From: Opisthocomus hoazin
Lineage: Eukaryota > Chordata > Aves > Opisthocomiformes > Opisthocomidae
Direction of reading: 5' to 3'
Assembly (NCBI RefSeq): GCF_030867145.1
Contig: NC_134443.1
Coordinates: 3,844,001 to 3,908,000 of the forward strand
DNA: 64,000 nucleotides
In this document: positions 1-10,804 of the stretch, piece by piece
Position numbering within the stretch: the first letter of the stretch is position 1
Layout of the letters: each line of letters starts with the position of its first letter
The notes under the pieces: model-generated
What the model was told of the DNA's origin: nothing
Database searches by the model: none
Seen by the model: the letters and a program-made list of their open reading frames with translations, nothing else
Made by a program: the position numbers and the translations under genes

Positions 1-2281
1 GGCTGCCCACAGATGCATCAGCTCTGGCTGTGCCACCTTTTCACCAAGGCGTCAGCTCCAGGCCCTGCAGATGTGGCCTTCTTCAGGGGCAAAGCAAAGA
101 GACCGGAGCATGATGCAAACATTTCAGATCCACTTGGATGGGGACTGGCAGCTTCAGAGGGCTGGGATCCCGTAGGAGTGGCTCTGATTAATTGTCAGAG
201 CAGCTGAAAAAAAAGGAGAGCCAGCAAAGGCGAGACTGCCCAGGGCAGGGGGACAGCTCAGAGTACTCTGCTGTGAGCCCTGAGCCTCCGCCAGGCTGGG
301 TGAACAGGGAGGACGAAATGCCGTGGCCTCCTGTTCTCTCTTCCCTGTCCCTCCTCCAGCTGCTCTGTGTCCCCATGTTGTGACAGGGCCAGGCACTGTG
401 GGGCTGCGCTGTCCCTTTTTGGGCAGGGACTGAAAGGCGTTGCTGTGCTGCAGGGCATCTGCCACCCAACCTCAAGCCAGCCCCTCATGGCCACAGAGCT
501 CTCTGGACCCCCTGGGGTCTCGGCACGGGTGGCCAGCCCAGAAAGCACCGGCTGTGCTCTGCACCAGGCTCGGCTGCCCACACCTCCATCCCTGGTCCTC
601 AGTAGCCACACGCCGGCCGTGTCAGTCTTGGTCACCGCCCTGACCAGGAGCCGCAGCCTTGTTCTAGGCCAGGCTCAGCCCGGAGGTCTTCAAAGCCACC
701 ACACTGGCCGTGCCGAGGGGGCTGTGACCTCCAGCAGGCAGCCAGCCAGGGTGGAGTGGCTTCTCCACCCTTCCTGCGTGAGCAGGGCTCCCTGCGCCGA
801 GGAATGCAGGAGTCACCGACCAGGGAGCCAGTGCCGGGCCAGCAAGGAGCCCCAAGCCGCGGTGAGCCACGGCCCCGTCACGGAGGGAACAGCCCCCGCC
901 ACGCAGAACGGCCCCGGCAGGCAGCACCCTTTGCTGCATCGGTACCCTGGGGCCAGGCTGTGCACAAGGGCCCTGAAATCACAGACGCGGAGAAGCACGT
1001 GCCAGGTTCGGCCCCAATTCCCAGCGTGGGGCCGGTAAGGGTTAACTGGCAGCGGTGAGCTCAGCTTGGGGCCAGTAAATGGAGCAGCTCTTGGCCCCGG
1101 GGAGTGTTTGGGACTGGCTGGGTGGTGCTGCCGAGCCGGCCAGGGCAGTCGTAGTCTGGAAAGCACCAGCACGGCTGAGCTGTGCCGCAGGGCAGTGCAC
1201 AGATGAGCCGGACATGGGGCCTGACCCACAGCACCAGAGCAGCCCAGGGTGGGACCTCAGCCAGCCCAGCCCCTCCAAAGGACGCGGGCATGGGGAATGC
1301 CCGTGGCTGGGGCTTCCCATGGGGTTCAGCATCCTTAGCATTGCCCCACACACCTGCTGCTGAGCATCCCTCTGCCCACTCCTCCCTCCACTGCCAAAAA
1401 TCTCTGTCCCAGCTCCTGCCCTCAGATCCCAGCAGGTTGCAGCCACTCTCTTTCTCCCCTCTGGCTGTCCCAGCCTCCTTTGGCCATGCTGTTTGTCCCC
1501 TCCACTGTGCTGAGCATGGCCCAGGGTGTGCTGCCCCTGCCACTGCCATGCCACCATGTCCCTGTGCAGTGAGCCATGGCCTGGAGCACCAGCCAGGCCT
1601 CCACAATGTATTTCAGCAGTGCCACCAGCACCAGTGTGGGTTTCATGGGTGCCACAGTCCCCACATGGCTGTGGCATTCCTGTGCCCGCTCCCTGAGGGG
1701 GCAGGACCAGAGGAGAGATCTGCAGGAGCTTAAGCCCATGGTCAAACCACACCTTTAAGCTCTTCCAATTGCCCTGTGTTCTGCCCCAAGACCAAAATCC
1801 TTTCAGGACCTGCGTGGGGCCAAGCTGGCACTTTTGTGCCACCGCGGTGCTCGGCCACGCTTGGACTGGTCCCGTGGGGTCCCAGGCAGCCTTTTCCTGC
1901 CAGCCACACTCATCTGCCAGTGCCCACACCAGGGACCCAGTCACCAGGCGTTGTGGGGTCTATGGCCCCCACAGATCCCTGCTCCGCATTCCCCAAGGCC
2001 AGCTGGTGCCCCTCACCATGCTACCTGCGTGTCCCCCCAGCCCAGGTCCAGCTATGGGAGCCCATAGCATGGTGATGCTTAATTACCAGGTAGGGAGTGG
2101 AGTGGGGCGGCATCACTCACGCACAGCTTGGAGCCACTCAGTCATCCCAAAGGCATCCACCCCACTGGGAGGAGTGCCGCAGCCCAGCATGTAAAAGCAG
2201 CCCCACACGGCCGGCTGCCTTGTCGCCTTGAAGCCTCGTCCGCTCCCGCTCCTCCTCATCGCCCGGCACGGCTGCAGAGTC
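1..2281. other. Gene-free left edge, upstream of VSIG8
   Basis: I see no recognisable exon on either strand. The open frames here are short or are GC-driven overlaps without domains, and none resembles a neighbour of VSIG8 or CFAP126. No repeat family or RNA gene was recognised. The last 150 bases presumably hold the VSIG8 promoter and 5' untranslated region, but there is no clear TATA box. Confidence 0.5.
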
Positions 2282-5092
2282 ATGGCAGGGCACGGCGTCA
2301 GCCTGCTCCTGCTCCTGGGTCTCATGCCAGGTAGGCGCTGATGGGTCCCTGCACTTGGACCTGTTCCTGCAGCGATACTGCCGAGGATGGAGGGGTCCCT
2401 GCCCAGCCACAGGGCATCGCAGGGTGTTGGATGACCCCATGGTCAGCAGAGCACCAGCAGGCAGGGCTGGTGCTGCCCTGACTTCCACCCGTGTTGGCTG
2501 GAGCTAGGCAGGTGGCATTGAGCCCGCCATGTCCCTTTGTCCCCAGTGCAGCTTCACAGGACCCAGCGGGTGCTGTCCTGATGGGTACTCAACCCCACCA
2601 GGAGACCAAGCCCCTGAGGGTGCCTGACCCTGGCAGATGGGTCCCTGTCCTGTCCCTGCTCTCCGTGGGTCGGTTGCTGGAGGATGTGGGGTTGGGGTGC
2701 ATTGGGGTGCAGGTTTGGGGTGCTCCCCAGCTGGTGCGACGGGTGCTGTTCTTTCCTTAGCTCTCCTCCTGGCCGTCAGGATCAACAGTAAGGGCCGGGA
2801 GGTGCTGTACCTGGCCAAGGGTGACTCGGTGAAGCTGGGCTGCCCCTATGTCCTCGAGCCAGAAGACAACGGTCCCCAGGGTGTAGGCATCGAGTGGATC
2901 CAGATCACGCCAGAGCGGACTGGCCCAGAGAATGTGGTGAGTATCGCTAGTCACAGCAGCTGCCATCCCACCACGCAGGCAGGGCAGGCAGGGCTGGGAT
3001 GGACCAGACGGAGCCCAGCCAAGCAGGCAGGGCCAGGGAAGGACAGGCAGGGTCTGGCAGGGCAGGGAAGCACCTGGCAGAGAAGAGCTTGGAAGGACCA
3101 GACAAAGCCCAGCAGAGCAGGCAGGACAGGAAAGGTCTGGCAGGGCAAGGGATAGTCCAGGTAGGGCAGGAAAAGCCGGGCGGGATCTGGGAACACTGGG
3201 CTGGGAAAGACCTGGCAGGGCAGGGAAGACACAGGCAGGGCAGGCAGAGCCAGGCAGGCACTGGGCAGTGCTTTTCTCTCCTCAGCCAGTAGCCCTGGGT
3301 CCCCCCACCAGGACCAGCCCTGCCCAGTCTCCCTGCTTTCTACCCCCAGTTCCTGTCCTACTATGACCACCACGTCAACTATGGCAGTGGCTCGGGGCTG
3401 CAGGACCGGGTGGCCTTCGTGCAGAACGACCCCAGCCAGTACGACGCCTCCATCCGCCTGGCCGACCTGCAGGTCTCTGACACTGGCACCTACCAGTGCC
3501 GGGTGAAGAAAAACACCGTGGCCGTGCACGAGGTCATTGTCACTGTGCAAGGTGAGCCCCTCCCCGCTCCATGTCCTCCTCCCGGGCACCCCGGGTGGCC
3601 CCCAGTGGCCCTGGAAGTGACGATGTCCCTCTCCTGCAGAGAAGCCAGCCAACCCACAGTGCTGGATAGAGGGGGAGCTGATCGTGGGGAGCAGCATCCT
3701 GCTGAGGTGCTACAGCCGGGGGGGCACCTCCCCGCTCGCCTACCAGTGGGCCAAGCTGGCCGATGGCTACGGTGGGGGACACCTGCCCTCCGGCACCATC
3801 CAAGGTGAGTGCTGGTGGGTCTGCGCCCACCCAGGGCGCGTCCCTGGGGTGGCTTTGCTGGGTGAGGGAGATGCTCATAGGTGGGTGTCCCTGTCTGTGA
3901 GTGTGCATGGTGGGTGCTCATGGCTGCGTGCACTCAGGTATGTGGGTGTCTGTGTGCACCTGTGTCCATGGACGTTCATGTCTGTACCAGCCCTCATCCA
4001 TGTGCTCCCAAGTCCCTGTGCACCCGTGTGAGCGCCAGCAGGGGTGGGGCTGACAAGACTGTCTCTCCCCACTGCAGGACGTGCTCCTGGCGACCTGTTA
4101 ATCCGTAGCGTTTCGGAGGTCCACGCTGGTGTCTACCAGTGCCGCGTCACCAACCGTGTGGGCTACTCTGTGTGCCAGCTCAACCTCAGCCTTGCACCAA
4201 GTAAGTGCCACCATGGGGGAGGCAGCGCAGGCAGGGTGCTGCTGGGGGCTGGCTCTGCGTGCCAGGGTGCCACCAGGGACATGGTGACCAGTGGGCAGCC
4301 GGCGGGGAGGCCGGCAGTGACAGGCTGTGCTCCCGTGGCAGGAGGAAAGCAGGCGGGCATCATCGTGGGCTCCATCCTGGGGTCCCTCCTGCTCCTCAGC
4401 CTGCTTGGGCTCCTCATCTGGGCGCTGATCTGCCGCTACCGTCGGAAGGAGTGCCAGCAGACTTGCAGCGACTGCAGGTGAGGGGCACAGCTGCGTGGGA
4501 CGGGCGCAGGGCCAGCGGGCACCGGCAGGTGCCACTGGGGACTGACACGCATCACTGGGGACAATGGGCACTGCTGGGTGCCACCAGACACTGCTGGCCA
4601 CTACGGGTCACCTGTGGGTACCACCAGGCAATGACGGGCACCAACAGGCACCAAGGGGTAGCACTGGGTGGACCCCAGCAAGCACTGGTGGGTACCATCA
4701 GCTACCAATGGGTGCCAGAGGGCACCAACGGCTGTTGTGAGTGCCACTGGGCAGTGGCTGGCAGCGATGGAAACCAGTGGGGTGCCACTGGGCACTGCCA
4801 GGCGCTGCAGAGCACCGGCAGGCACCGATGGGTGCCACCAGGCACTGGTGTGCACTGGTAGGTGCTGCCGGGACCCACCGAGCACTGGCAGGTGCCACCG
4901 GGGCTCACTTCTGCCCGCAGGAGCAGCACAGGCGGCACCATGACCCGCCCTTGCAACGTCTGCGCCCACCACAGCTACTCGCCCCACGGCATCAGCTACA
5001 TGCAGTGCCAGCACGGCGACGGCGACGAGCGGGCGGCCGCCCTCATATGCAACGACGGCATCCGGCACCAGGTCGCCTGCCCAGCACTGTAA
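2282..5092 (+). CDS. VSIG8: VSIG8, two-Ig-domain membrane protein
   Basis: Seven coding exons (2282-2330, 2761-2936, 3350-3551, 3640-3804, 4078-4200, 4342-4477, 4921-5092) give 340 aa. Order: signal peptide (Leu-rich, about residues 1-22), a V-type Ig domain with LGCPYVL and DTGTYQCRV, a second Ig domain with LLRCYSRGG and AGVYQCRV, a transmembrane helix near IIVGSILGSLLLLSLLGLL, and a short cytoplasmic tail. Motifs such as EVLYLAKGD, SQYDASI and GYSVCQLN match human VSIG8 as I recall it (414 aa). The bird tail is shorter and carries ten or so cysteines, including ECQQTCSDC and CNVC. VSIG8 is known as a surface protein of hair and nail keratinocytes; its ligand role is poorly defined. The exon joins keep frame throughout. 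Confidence 0.93.
2975..3262. repeat. Minisatellite in VSIG8 intron 2
   Basis: Short, imperfect tandem units built around ggcagggcagg and ggaaagacc fill most of the intron. The plus strand is strongly purine-rich. No coding signal is seen. Confidence 0.7.
4500..4912. repeat. Minisatellite in VSIG8 intron 6
   Basis: Degenerate units of about 15-20 bp, variants of gggtgccaccaggcactgg, fill the intron before the last coding exon. The repeat leaves long chance open frames rich in Gly, His and Trp that are not genes. Confidence 0.75.
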
Positions 5093-5620
5093 CGCCTCCG
5101 ACCCTGCACCCGCCCCGATTCGGCTCCACGGGGGGAGAGACCGCGAGCCCAGAGCCGGCGGCATCACCGGGATCCGGTGCCACGCAGCGCAGGGCTGCGC
5201 TGCCAGGGCTCGCCGTGCAAATCGAAGTCAGGAATCCAGCTCCCTCCGTCCCCCCAGACAGCCCCGGCTTCCCGCAAACCTCCTGTGGGTTCATCAGTCT
5301 GTTTTGTTGGTTTAATTTTTTTTTTTTTTGGCCCATTTTTTGTATGTTTCCCCCCAGCCACAGCCCAGCGCTCGGGGCGGGCTCCTGGCCCCGCTCCCAG
5401 AGGCATCCCTCACTATTTCAGCAATATTTATTTCTCTCCGGCCCGTCCCCTCGGCGTTGAGCAGGGATGCGGCAGCCCCGAATCGCCCAAACCGGCTGCC
5501 CAGCAGCCCACCGCCTCCGGCCCGGTGCCCCCGCATCGGCTTCAGCAATTGGGTGTTGTTCGAGACCAGACGCCATCGGCACCGGGACCTGCAGCTCTGA
5601 GCAAGAAAAAAATGAAAAGA

Positions 5621-5626
5621 AATAAA
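5621..5626 (+). terminator. Poly(A) signal of VSIG8
   Basis: Canonical AATAAA about 530 bases after the VSIG8 stop codon, with no competing signal between. It would end the transcript just before the 42-bp tandem repeat that follows. Confidence 0.75.
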
Positions 5627-5682
5627 CTAAAGCGAATTCAGCGCTGTCCTGTCCTGCCTCGCCGCGTCCAGCCGTGCTGCGG

Positions 5683-5957
5683 GTCCCGGGAGCTGCCGGC
5701 TGCCAGCGCCGGGCCGCGCTGGGGCCCCCGGGAGCTGCCGGCTGCCAGCGCCGGGCCGCGCTGGGGGTCGCGGGGAGCTCCGGCTGCCAGCGCCGGGCCG
5801 CGCTGGGGGTCCCGGGGAGCTCCGGCTGCCAGCGCCGGGCCGCGCTGGGGGTCCCGGGGAGCTCCGGCTGCCAGCGCCGGGCCGCGCTGGGGGTCCCGGG
5901 GAGCTGCCGGCTGCCAGCGCCGGGCCGCGCTGGGGGTCCCGGGAGCTGCCAGCACCG
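5683..5957. repeat. 42-bp tandem repeat between VSIG8 and CFAP126
   Basis: About six and a half copies of a 42-bp unit containing ggagctccggctgccagcg and gggccgcgctggggg. Copies are nearly identical, with small variants such as gagctgccgg. Since 42 is divisible by three, every frame stays open through the array, which produces long artefactual frames on both strands. Confidence 0.9.
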
Positions 5958-6280
5958 CTCGCCGGAGCGCTGCGGAGAACCGCGTCCCGCGGCCGGTCCC
6001 GGGACGCCGCGCCCCCCGCCCGCCCCGGCGCCCCCGCTGCCGACACGACCCGGCAGCACCCACGGGCGAGCCGGGGCGGGCCGGGGGCCGCGGCCGCGGG
6101 GCTGCTGCGGCGCCTGGTGGGGGCGGGGGGGGGGGGGAGCAGCCCCCTGAACACCGCGCACCGGTGCGGAACGGCTGGCGCTGACGTCACAGGCCCCGCC
6201 CCGCCCACCCGGCCCCGCCCACCCGGCAGCTCCCGTCGCGGCCGCCAGGGAGAGCGCGCGGCGCGAGGTCACGCGGGGCG

Positions 6281-6293
6281 GTTGCCGGGAGAC
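6281..6293 (+). promoter_or_regulatory. Possible X-box (RFX site) of CFAP126
   Basis: gttgccgggagac fits the X-box pattern (GTTGCC half-site, short spacer, then a second half with one mismatch). It lies 15 bases before the CFAP126 start codon. RFX factors drive cilium genes, and CFAP126 is one, so the placement is sensible, but the match is partial. Confidence 0.4.
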
Positions 6294-6307
6294 GGCGCGC
6301 GCGGCGC

Positions 6308-8433
6308 ATGGCAGCCCGCTACAGCGCGGGGCAGGTGGGGGCCGGGGGGTCCCCGGGGGGGCCGGGGGTCCCGGGGCCGGCTCTCACTCGCCCCGCTCTC
6401 CCCGCAGTACGAGGACGCCTTCAGCGCCCACCGCCTGCAGAACTGGAGCGTGGCCCGGCCCGGCCGGCAGGTACCCCCCGGCCCGCACCCCCCGGGACCC
6501 CCCTCAGCCGCGGCCTGGCCTCCCCTGGGACCCTCCCAGCCCCAGTCTGGACCCCCGGGATCCACCGGGACCCCCTTAGGAGCACCCTTAGCCCCGGCCT
6601 GGCCTGCCCTGGAACCCCCCGGGACCCTCCCAGCCCCAGTATGGACCTCCAGGGCTCCCTGGGACCCTCCTCAGCTCCGGCCTGGACCCCTGGGACCCCC
6701 TCAGGACCTCCCCCAGCTCCTGCGTGGACCCCCCGGGACCCTCCCAGCCCCAGTCTGGACACCCAGGATCCCCCAGGACTCCCCCAGGGCCCCCATCGTT
6801 CCCAGCCTGGACCCTCCCAGGGCCCCCCATGACCACCCCAGCTCTGACCCCCCGGGAGCCCCCACCCCACCTCCACCCCCGGCTTCCCCAGCGCCCCTCA
6901 CCGCGGGAGGGCTCCACGACGATCATCGCTGATGACCGGGGGCACCTGCTCCCTGCCGTGCCCCGCTCCCAGGTGAGCCAGACCCCACGGGCACCCACGG
7001 GGGGCTGGAAGGGGCGGCTGCTGCCCCTCAGCTGGGTGTTGGGGCTGCCCACCTTCCCCTCTTCCCTCCAGGCCTCCCCGTGGGGCAGGTTTGTGGGGAC
7101 CTGGGAGATGCCGTCGAGGATCCCCCCGGCCAGGCTGGACCTGACATCACGCGCGGTCACCGCAGCCACACGGGTCACCGGCTGGGTCCGCCAGCCAACC
7201 GCCCTCACCCATGCCTGCAACGGCCTCCAGACAGAGATCACCGGGAAGGTAGGTGCCGCTCGCCGGGCCCCAGGGACAGCACTCCAGCCCACGAGCAGGT
7301 TTCAGGGGCATTTTGTAACACCCTCGGCCCGTGCCAGGCCAGGGAAGGGCAAGAGGGGAGAGGGCCACAGAGACAGGGCTGCGCAGAGAAGGTGCCGCTC
7401 CCCTCTCCCACGGGGTGCTGCAGGCTTGTTCCTCCCACATCCCCAGTTCGCTCCCGCCGGTGGCCCCAGCCGGGCACGCTCCCTTGCTCTCGGGCTGGGG
7501 CTCCCTTAGGTCCCACCAAAGCTGGGAAGGTCTCCCCGCTGCTGGCAGGGTGCCCGGGCTGCCACGGTGCCGGCAGGAGGAGCTCGTAGGCCACCGCTCT
7601 CCTCCCCAAGAAAAGCATCCGAGAACGGGGGGCTGCCCTGGGGCGAGGGGTTCCCGGAGCCCCCCGGCACGCCTTCTCAACTCCTTGCTTTTCCCTGGGG
7701 ACCGCAGCGAGGGTGCCTCGTCCCCGGGCAGAGCAGCCCCTGCCCCAGGTGCTGCGGTGAGCGCAGCGCGGAGCCCGGCCCTGCAATGAATCCCTCCATG
7801 GCAGCAGGAGCTGGCCCAGACCCCCTGCCCCAGCGTTTCTGTCCCGTCGTTCGCCCCTGCTATCTCCCCTGTCCCCACCCTTGCACCATGAGCAGAGCAC
7901 ACATCTCCCTCACGCAGCCTCAGCAGCCTCGGTCAGACACGCGAACCGCCAAGGAGCCTTCCCGAAGGAGGAGTCGGGCGTCTGGCGAGGGGATCCAGCC
8001 TGCCGGGGTCTCTCCTGGGGTGCCGCTGGAGGAGCTGCCTTGCCCCGGAGCAGGAGCCATGGCTGCAGCACCACTCTCCAGCGAGCCTGGCTGCACGGAG
8101 GCCTGGCTGAAGGTGAATGCGTCCCCAGAGCCCCCAGCTGCACACCAGCCTTGCTCTCGGCAAGGGACGTGGGGACAAACACCATGCTCCCACCAGCCTG
8201 CTGTGACAGACCGACGCGGGGACACCGGCTCGCCCAAAATCCCAGCCTTGATCCATGCCACTCCGAGCAGGGCCAGCCCTCAGCAAGCCACCTTGCTGCC
8301 GGTCCCCACTCCCAGCCCGGGGGGCATGTCACCCGGGCTCAGGGCATTGCCTTGTGTGGGTCAGGGGGAGGCCAGCCCTGGAGGAACAGCCACAGTCCAG
8401 AGAGCGGGGCAGCCATCTTGCGCTGGGCTCTGA
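6308..8433 (+). CDS. CFAP126: CFAP126 (Flattop), cilium and basal body protein
   Basis: Five coding exons (6308-6334, 6408-6470, 6892-6972, 7072-7248, 7918-8433) give 287 aa. The first four match human Flattop closely: MAARYSAGQYEDAF, LQNWSVARP, IIADDRGHLLPAVPRS, then PWGRFVGTWEMP and IPPARLDLTSR. Flattop is known to act in basal body docking and planar polarity in multiciliated cells and to be a microtubule inner protein of axonemes. The last exon begins with a basic stretch resembling the human C-terminal region but continues for about 170 aa of Pro/Ser/Ala-rich low-complexity sequence, so the bird protein is roughly 110 aa longer than human (177 aa). The gene is convergent with SDHC. The exon 5 model is the least certain part. 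Confidence 0.88.
6475..6880. repeat. Minisatellite in CFAP126 intron 2
   Basis: Irregular units of about 30-45 bp, variants of gggaccctcccagccccagtctggacc, occupy nearly the whole intron. C-rich on the plus strand. The chance frames they create are not coding. Confidence 0.75.
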
Positions 8434-9965
8434 GCCGGCTTTGCTCTGCTCCCTTCCCCTCTCCACCTGCCCCTGGCCTCTCCTACAAACCATGCACCCC
8501 TGGGACACACGGACAGACAGAAACCACCTTCTACCCCCAAGGGTGAGGTCGGGGAATGTGTCAGATAGCCCTCAGTGAGGCTGATGCCAGGACAGCACTA
8601 TACAGCCCACACTTGTGTTTTCATGGCAATTGGAAAAATACAGTTTTAAAAAAAAAAAAAAATCCCTGTGTTTGGTTTCAGTAGCTCAGGGCAGAGCCCC
8701 AGGCAGCTCTGGGCTGCACGAATCTGCGTGGTGCTTCAGTGTCAGACATGGTGCCCTCTCTGGGCAGTATCTCAGCCTGTCCCCATTAATGGTGTCTGGT
8801 GCTGGAAACACCGTACCAGCTGCAGGCCTGGAGCCGCGCAGGGCTCCCCCGGCCTCTCCTCGTGCCAAGCAGCAGAAATCCCAGAGCTGCAGGCTGGTTA
8901 CACAGGCCCCCAGCCTGGGCAGCGCTGCCGGCCCCCTCCAACTGCTTGTGGAAGGGAAACAAAGTCTGTGAAGCGCTGCTGAGAGACCCAGCGAAGTCTT
9001 AACTTCGTTAGCAGCTGGCACGCACCACAGAACAGCTCATTAGCAGCAGAAGTACGTTCCAAATAAAAGCCATTTCAGCAACTGCAGGAAGTAATTTGTT
9101 TAAAGCTAAAATACACTCATTTTCACCCAGGAGAAGGTCTCTCTTGCTGGGGCATACGGCTACAGCATTCAGCAGTGTCTTCTCCCTCTGCCATGCTGAC
9201 AGCAGGTGGTTTTTCCTCCTTCGTGATTTCTCATCTCGGAGGCTCTGCTTTCCTTCAGGGCTGCAATGCCTTCTGCTAATTAAAGGAGTGGCAGATTCGT
9301 TAGGTCCAGCCAAGGAGCTGAGCGAGCGGGAGAGACAGGACTTGGATTGGTGATGGAAGTGAAAGCAATCACATGGAAACCAGCCTGGCCGGTGTGAGGG
9401 ATCTTGGAGCACGTTATTGGACCGGCTCCCCTCCTGACACTTCAGGTCACCACCAAAAGCCCAATGAGGAGAGCAGATGTTCCCTGTAAAACTGACATTC
9501 TGCCGGCTGACAATGTGAACAGGAAGGAGGATCCTTCCCGAAACAGAGCCAAGACCTGCGCTGGGACAGGAAAAGAGGCCAAAGCTCCTGACACGGAACA
9601 TCCTCTTTGCAAAGTTTTGCTCACCATAGCAAACATTAAAAATCGGCCAATTTGAGCAAAAAGCTCCTGGACCTCACACAGGCGTTTGTACCAGCACAAA
9701 CCACCACAGTCCAGGTAGGAAATTCCTTTCTGCGGGGCTGGCAGCATTTCACAGACAAGTCAACCCTGCACCCACCAGCTCCAAAGGTCAGGCGCTTCAC
9801 CTGCCTCTGCAGGCTGCAGAGAGTTCGTTTTGCCACTGCCTGGCTGCTCTGGGAAGCAGCGACTCCCTGGATCTCACAGCTGAACACCCCTTCCCAGCCG
9901 ACTTCGCCTCAGTGGTGTCGAGCAGACGACAAACTCGGTGGCTCAGTGTGAAGGATCAAGGCTGC
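8434..9965. other. Convergent intergenic space, CFAP126 to SDHC
   Basis: This holds the CFAP126 3' untranslated region and the space before the SDHC 3' end. A run of 14 A residues lies near 8647, and an AATAAA at 9062-9067 could end CFAP126. No further exon or RNA gene is recognised. Confidence 0.45.
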
Positions 9966-9971
9966 TTTATT
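9966..9971 (-). terminator. Poly(A) signal of SDHC
   Basis: AATAAA on the minus strand (tttatt on plus), about 840 bases after the SDHC stop codon. Confidence 0.7.
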
Positions 9972-10804
9972 GCAAAGGTGGAAGAGTGACAAGTGCTAAA
10001 ATGACAGCTGGTGGCAACATACGACTGGAAAACCACGTCCCTCCCCATTGTGCCAGAAGGAGAGAGAGTAACTTACTAACAGAGAAAATTGCTCGTTTTC
10101 ACTGGCAGGGGCTCCAGGGCCACCAAGCTGGCTGAATCACGACATTTTCAAGGATGAGGCATCAGGACTGAACCTCTGCAGGTCTGAGCACCCCATCCCA
10201 GCTGGCTCACGCTGCCAGGCTCAGAGAGCACAGGGTCCCAGCGCGGCACCGATCACCCATTCCCCTCACGGGTGCTGGCGTTGGCAGCTCCGCCTGCTCT
10301 CCCTGCCCTGGCACAGGCTGTCTCAATGGAGATGCTTGTCCTGCGCCAGGCCTACACACGCACACCCAGCCATCCCCGAGCCCACTCGGACCTGCGGGGA
10401 CACAGATTCAGCATTGTCTCAAGCTTGGGGACAGAGCAGAGAAAAGAAACGCCCTGGAGTTTTCCTGGAAGAAGCTAGGCAGCTCTCTGCGAGTGACTGA
10501 ATGTGCTGGGATCGGCTGTTAATTTGTGTCCGGCTTTCCTGGCTGCTCGGGCGTGCGGCACGGCAGGAGACAGCTTGGCTTGTCCCCTCCCGCCACGAAG
10601 AGGCAGTTAGCACATCACTCGGGCTAACGAAAAGCAACTCTGATCATCCACAAGATTCAAGAGCAGGGGAGGTGCTACCTTCCCCAAAGATTTGTAGTTA
10701 CTCAGGAGCCTGTCCTCCCGCCTCCCTCTCCACGCACATCTTGAGGTGGGCCAGGACGGAGCAAATCTTCAAAAAAAAGGGAGGCCATTAACCAGGAGGC
10801 ACCT

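Noticed and set aside
8640-8662. A-run suggesting a retrogene or SINE tail
   Set aside because: No target-site duplication, no element body and no intronless gene copy next to it.
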